In this document: one piece after another, positions 20,896 to 23,585 of the stretch | How positions within the stretch are numbered: position 1 is the stretch's first letter | How the letters are laid out: the number at the start of each line of letters is the position of its first letter | Origin: Purshia tridentata | Taxonomy: Eukaryota; Streptophyta; Magnoliopsida; Rosales; Rosaceae | NCBI GenBank assembly: GCA_003254885.1 | Contig: QANT01005427.1 | Location: 1-23,585, forward strand | Length of the DNA stretch: 23,585 nucleotides | Direction: 5' to 3' | Program-made: the position numbers and the translations under genes | The notes under the pieces: model-generated | What the model saw: only the letters and a program-made list of their open reading frames with translations | What the model was told of the DNA's origin: nothing | Databases searched by the model: none

Positions 20896-21849
20896 GTTAG
20901 ATACCAAATTTGTACTCGATAAAAGGTGTTTGTTTTAAATGAGCCTCTGCTAAAAATGGGGATTAAGGCACAAACTTTGTTAAGTTTGGATGAGGACCGG
21001 CGTAAAAAGAAAAAACCAAAATGGGAGAAAATCGAACTTTTGTCTATAAGATTAAGTACCTACCATTAAAACCATATGTCCCAGCACAGCAGTCGCTAGA
21101 ACAATTGCACCCTTCTATTACACGTAAGAAATGGATAATTGGCCGAATTGCATACAATGAGGATCGTTCGTGTGACACGTGGCTAGTCTAACACCAATCA
21201 AAGCTTTGTTGGGTTCGGGATTAAATTTGGTGTCAGAATATTTTGAAAATTAGGAATGTAGGACCCAAGGCCCACGAGTGAACGACTGTGATGCTACAAG
21301 TCAAGCAAATCAATTTTCTCCTTGCACTTATTGTATGAGTCCTCCACCAGTCCTACACTCCTACTACGTCCAAAAAGTAATCTTATTTTGAATATTTTTC
21401 TTTCTTCAAAATGAGATTGCATGTTTTCCAGAACCTCAAATGTTGGAAAAGAACGATCAGATCGATCAACAAATAAACATTTTAGACACTCATTCATTTT
21501 TTAGGATTTGTAGTTTGGCTACCTAAAATATACAGTTAAATCTTAAATCATCCTCAATTCTAAAAAGACAATTATATATATACTATTATTAATATATAAT
21601 AATTGTAATTTTAGGTCATTTTTCAACTGAACTTAGTTTTTGACTGGTCTTTTAATATATATGACAAAGACTTCTATGTAATGTATATACATATATTCTC
21701 ATAATATTTTTTCACATTCTATTTATGTGACTATTTATTGTGAGAATAAGAGTATATATAATTATTACATGTAAGGTTTTTTCAGCATATATTTATTGTG
21801 ACATTTATTATTATTATTATTTGCATTATCTTTTGTGATAAAAGGCCTC
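20896..21849. other. Intergenic, with one ABRE-type site
   Basis: AT-rich apart from a more mixed stretch at about 21060-21360. A minus-strand frame at 21294-21497 has no recognised domain. Confidence 0.4.
21174..21183. promoter_or_regulatory. G-box / ABRE-type motif GACACGTGGC
   Basis: A perfect GACACGTGGC, the form bound by ABA-responsive bZIP factors. It lies 1.8 kb upstream of the XTH start codon, so any link to that gene is a guess. Confidence 0.35.
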
Positions 21850-22376
21850 TGATGGGTTAATCTTTATTACTTTCTCTCTTCTTTATTAAAAATAATGAAA
21901 TTACAATGAATACAATCTCACGAAGATGGTTCTTCTGAGCTCTACCTTGGATTGTTTCAAGAGCTTTTTTTTTTCTCACACAACTGAGGTTCTCTCTAAA
22001 GGTGATTTTTGAGATGGATATGAATGAGTGAGTTGTGAAATGAAGATGTTTGAAGAGCTTTTTTTTTTCTCACACAACTGAGGTTCTCTCTAAAGGTGAT
22101 TTTTGAAATGATGGATATGAATGAGTGAGTTGTGAAATGAAGGAAATAAGATTTATATAGGATTTGAGAAGAGGTGGGATCAAAATTATAAAGGTTCCTA
22201 CTCGATTTGAAGGTCCGTTTTAATAATGAAATTAAGTTCATCCTTACAATAACCAAGTCCTCATCATGAATGGATCATCTTCATCTTCTCATTTGATCAC
22301 TATGAACCTATTTATTAATATATATTAACTTTTGTTTAGGTTCATCCTTCACTTAATTAAGGATGGATTCCCAACA
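21850..22376 (-). mobile_element. Probable solo LTR, 527 bp, minus orientation
   Basis: Read on the minus strand it starts TGTTGGG (22376) and ends CCCATCA (21850), a near-perfect LTR-type terminal pair. In order it has a U3 of about 215 bp, a TATA box TATATAAAT (about 22152-22159), a leader-like stretch with ACAACTCACTCATTC, and two AATAAAG polyadenylation-type signals (plus strand 21862-21868 and 21881-21887). No primer-binding site or polypurine tract adjoins it, so it is a lone LTR. The 5-bp flanks (GCCTC, CCAGT) do not match, which leaves the borders or its history uncertain. The order of signals suggests a Copia-type LTR, but the family is not established. Confidence 0.55.
21951..22142. 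repeat. Tandem duplication of about 95 bp inside the LTR
   Basis: Copies at 21951-22045 and 22046-22142 share AACTGAGGTTCTCTCTAAAG and ATGAATGAGTGAGTTGTGAA. They differ by a 3-bp insertion, the length of a T run and a few substitutions. The duplication covers the predicted transcribed leader of the LTR. Confidence 0.9.
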
Positions 22377-23585
22377 CCAGTCCTGAAAATAGCATAATGA
22401 TGAAAAACATAGTCATAAGGTGCTCAGGTTGTGTCAGAAGGAACAAGGGGTAGAGATATAGAAATTAATTCCTAACCTGCCAAATATGAAAGCGGACACT
22501 TTATAGAGGCGGGGCAGCTCCATGCATTATTTTGAAGTACGTACAAGATTTAGGTAGATATCAAGTCCAGTTTAAACACAAAAAGGAACTAATAATTATG
22601 GATTAATGATTTAGGTAGATCTCAAGTCCTAGATTTGAATTAATAATTAAAGTTCCAAACGTGTGCATGTTTCTCCACAATTATGGATGTGGATGATCGT
22701 TTTCGTAAAGGAGCTATCAGTCTAATCACTTAGAAACAAACTATACATATATATATTATTCACTTCACAAGATGATCAAGATGAAAAAGTTGATGGTGCT
22801 ACTGCTATCTTAATTACCAGTACGTACTGCCCTCACGCATTCAAGCTGCAAATTATGACCTACTTTCAAACTAGCTTGAAAATGAAATATTATGGGAATC
22901 AAGAAGTGAATTCAGCCGATCAATTGGAGAAAAGTTCAAAGACCAACAATATAAAAATCACTATATATATATATCAAATTAACACTCTCGACATATAGGA
23001 TGTGTAGAAAAACTAACAAATTAAAAAAGTGAGAATAAAAATCGAAGATTTCAAATTCAAGACTTCTATATCCAAAGCTCTCTAACACCATGTAAATGAT
23101 TAAACCTCAAAACTTAAATTACTAAGAAATTTTGTAATAATGTATTATATATATATCAAGCTAAGCTAACAGACAATAATTGGAAAGCCTCTGCTTGAAA
23201 AAAGCCAATAGAGTAGTACATGGTCCTTTTCAACATATCGAATAGAAGGTTTTGATGGGTCACAACCTCTAGCGCTATATCTAATAATTTTGGGTCATCA
23301 GATTGTTGACATTTCGCCTGTGCTATATAATAATTGGTCTATACATTATGAGACGCTGCATTAATTTTTTATTTATCATTTTGCAGGAATAGGAAAACAA
23401 ATGAAAGTTACAATGGCGCAAAAACTAATAATTAAATTTTATTTTTTTTATTTTTCCAACCATTTATTAAGGATGCGATTTTGTCCAGAGAAAATAAGAA
23501 TTATTTGCTGCCAGTAATGGGGAGAGATAGAGATCTGTTGAATTTTCTCGGTTTGATCTTCCGTAAGCGTTTGAAATATGATATA
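22377..23585. other. Intergenic to window end, no gene seen
   Basis: AT-rich DNA with short TA runs near 22748, 22964 and 23144. A 22-base direct repeat starting GATTTAGGTAGAT, with one mismatch, occurs at 22547-22568 and 22608-22629. No open frame of interest is present. Confidence 0.5.
22547..22629 (+). repeat. Direct repeat pair of 22 bases, 61 bp apart
   Basis: GATTTAGGTAGATATCAAGTCC at 22547-22568 and its copy at 22608-22629 (C for A after GAT) look like the start of a decayed tandem duplication. Confidence 0.75.

Noticed and set aside
21294..21497. 67-residue minus-strand open frame
   Set aside because: The sequence resembles no family I know and the frame is short enough to be chance.
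1..23585. tRNA, rRNA, CRISPR array or bacterial-type operon
   Set aside because: No tRNA B-box with a matching fold, no rRNA and no regularly spaced repeats were seen.

Overview
The window is nuclear DNA of a flowering plant. The protein-coding genes have short GT-AG introns, the intergenic DNA is AT-rich and full of small inverted-repeat transposons, and all three genes are plant types. A woody eudicot, perhaps Rosaceae, would fit, but that is only an impression from the protein sequences. There are no tRNA, rRNA, CRISPR or bacterial-type features.

Three genes can be reconstructed exon by exon. (1) Positions 198-1540, plus strand: a class II HD-Zip transcription factor of the HAT22/HAT9 type, 3 exons, 282 residues. 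(2) Positions about 11228-15219, plus strand: the plant FANCL E3 ubiquitin ligase of the Fanconi anaemia pathway, about 11 exons, about 292 residues; the first coding exon is only 1-3 codons long. (3) Positions 19349-18030, minus strand: a secreted xyloglucan endotransglucosylase/hydrolase of the XTH6/XTH7 type, 4 exons, 287 residues. They are unrelated single genes (transcription, DNA repair, cell wall) with no sign of working together.

The 9.7 kb between genes 1 and 2 is a transposon graveyard. It holds a decayed RNase H-like fragment (3602-3760, minus), a MITE (4484-4868), a related 424-bp foldback (6901-7324), a 1388-bp hAT-like non-autonomous element with 15-bp terminal repeats and an 8-bp target duplication (7832-9219), a further MITE (9481-10037) and a probable element ending just before the FANCL promoter (10511-10956). 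FANCL intron 3 carries an old MITE. Between FANCL and the XTH gene, a PIF/Harbinger-type MITE with a TTA duplication (16716-17007) sits inside the arm region of a larger inverted-repeat element (16667-17520). Upstream of the XTH gene there is a small MITE (20760-20895) and a probable solo LTR on the minus strand (21850-22376) with an internal duplication.

No clearly new multi-gene system is visible. The most unusual items are the tiny FANCL start exon, the hAT-like element with its 107-nt pure pyrimidine tract and duplicated segment, the long-armed foldback that could be a small-RNA source, and several near-perfect short palindromes in otherwise featureless DNA. All exon boundaries were inferred by eye from splice signals, reading frame and family knowledge; no alignment or search was run.
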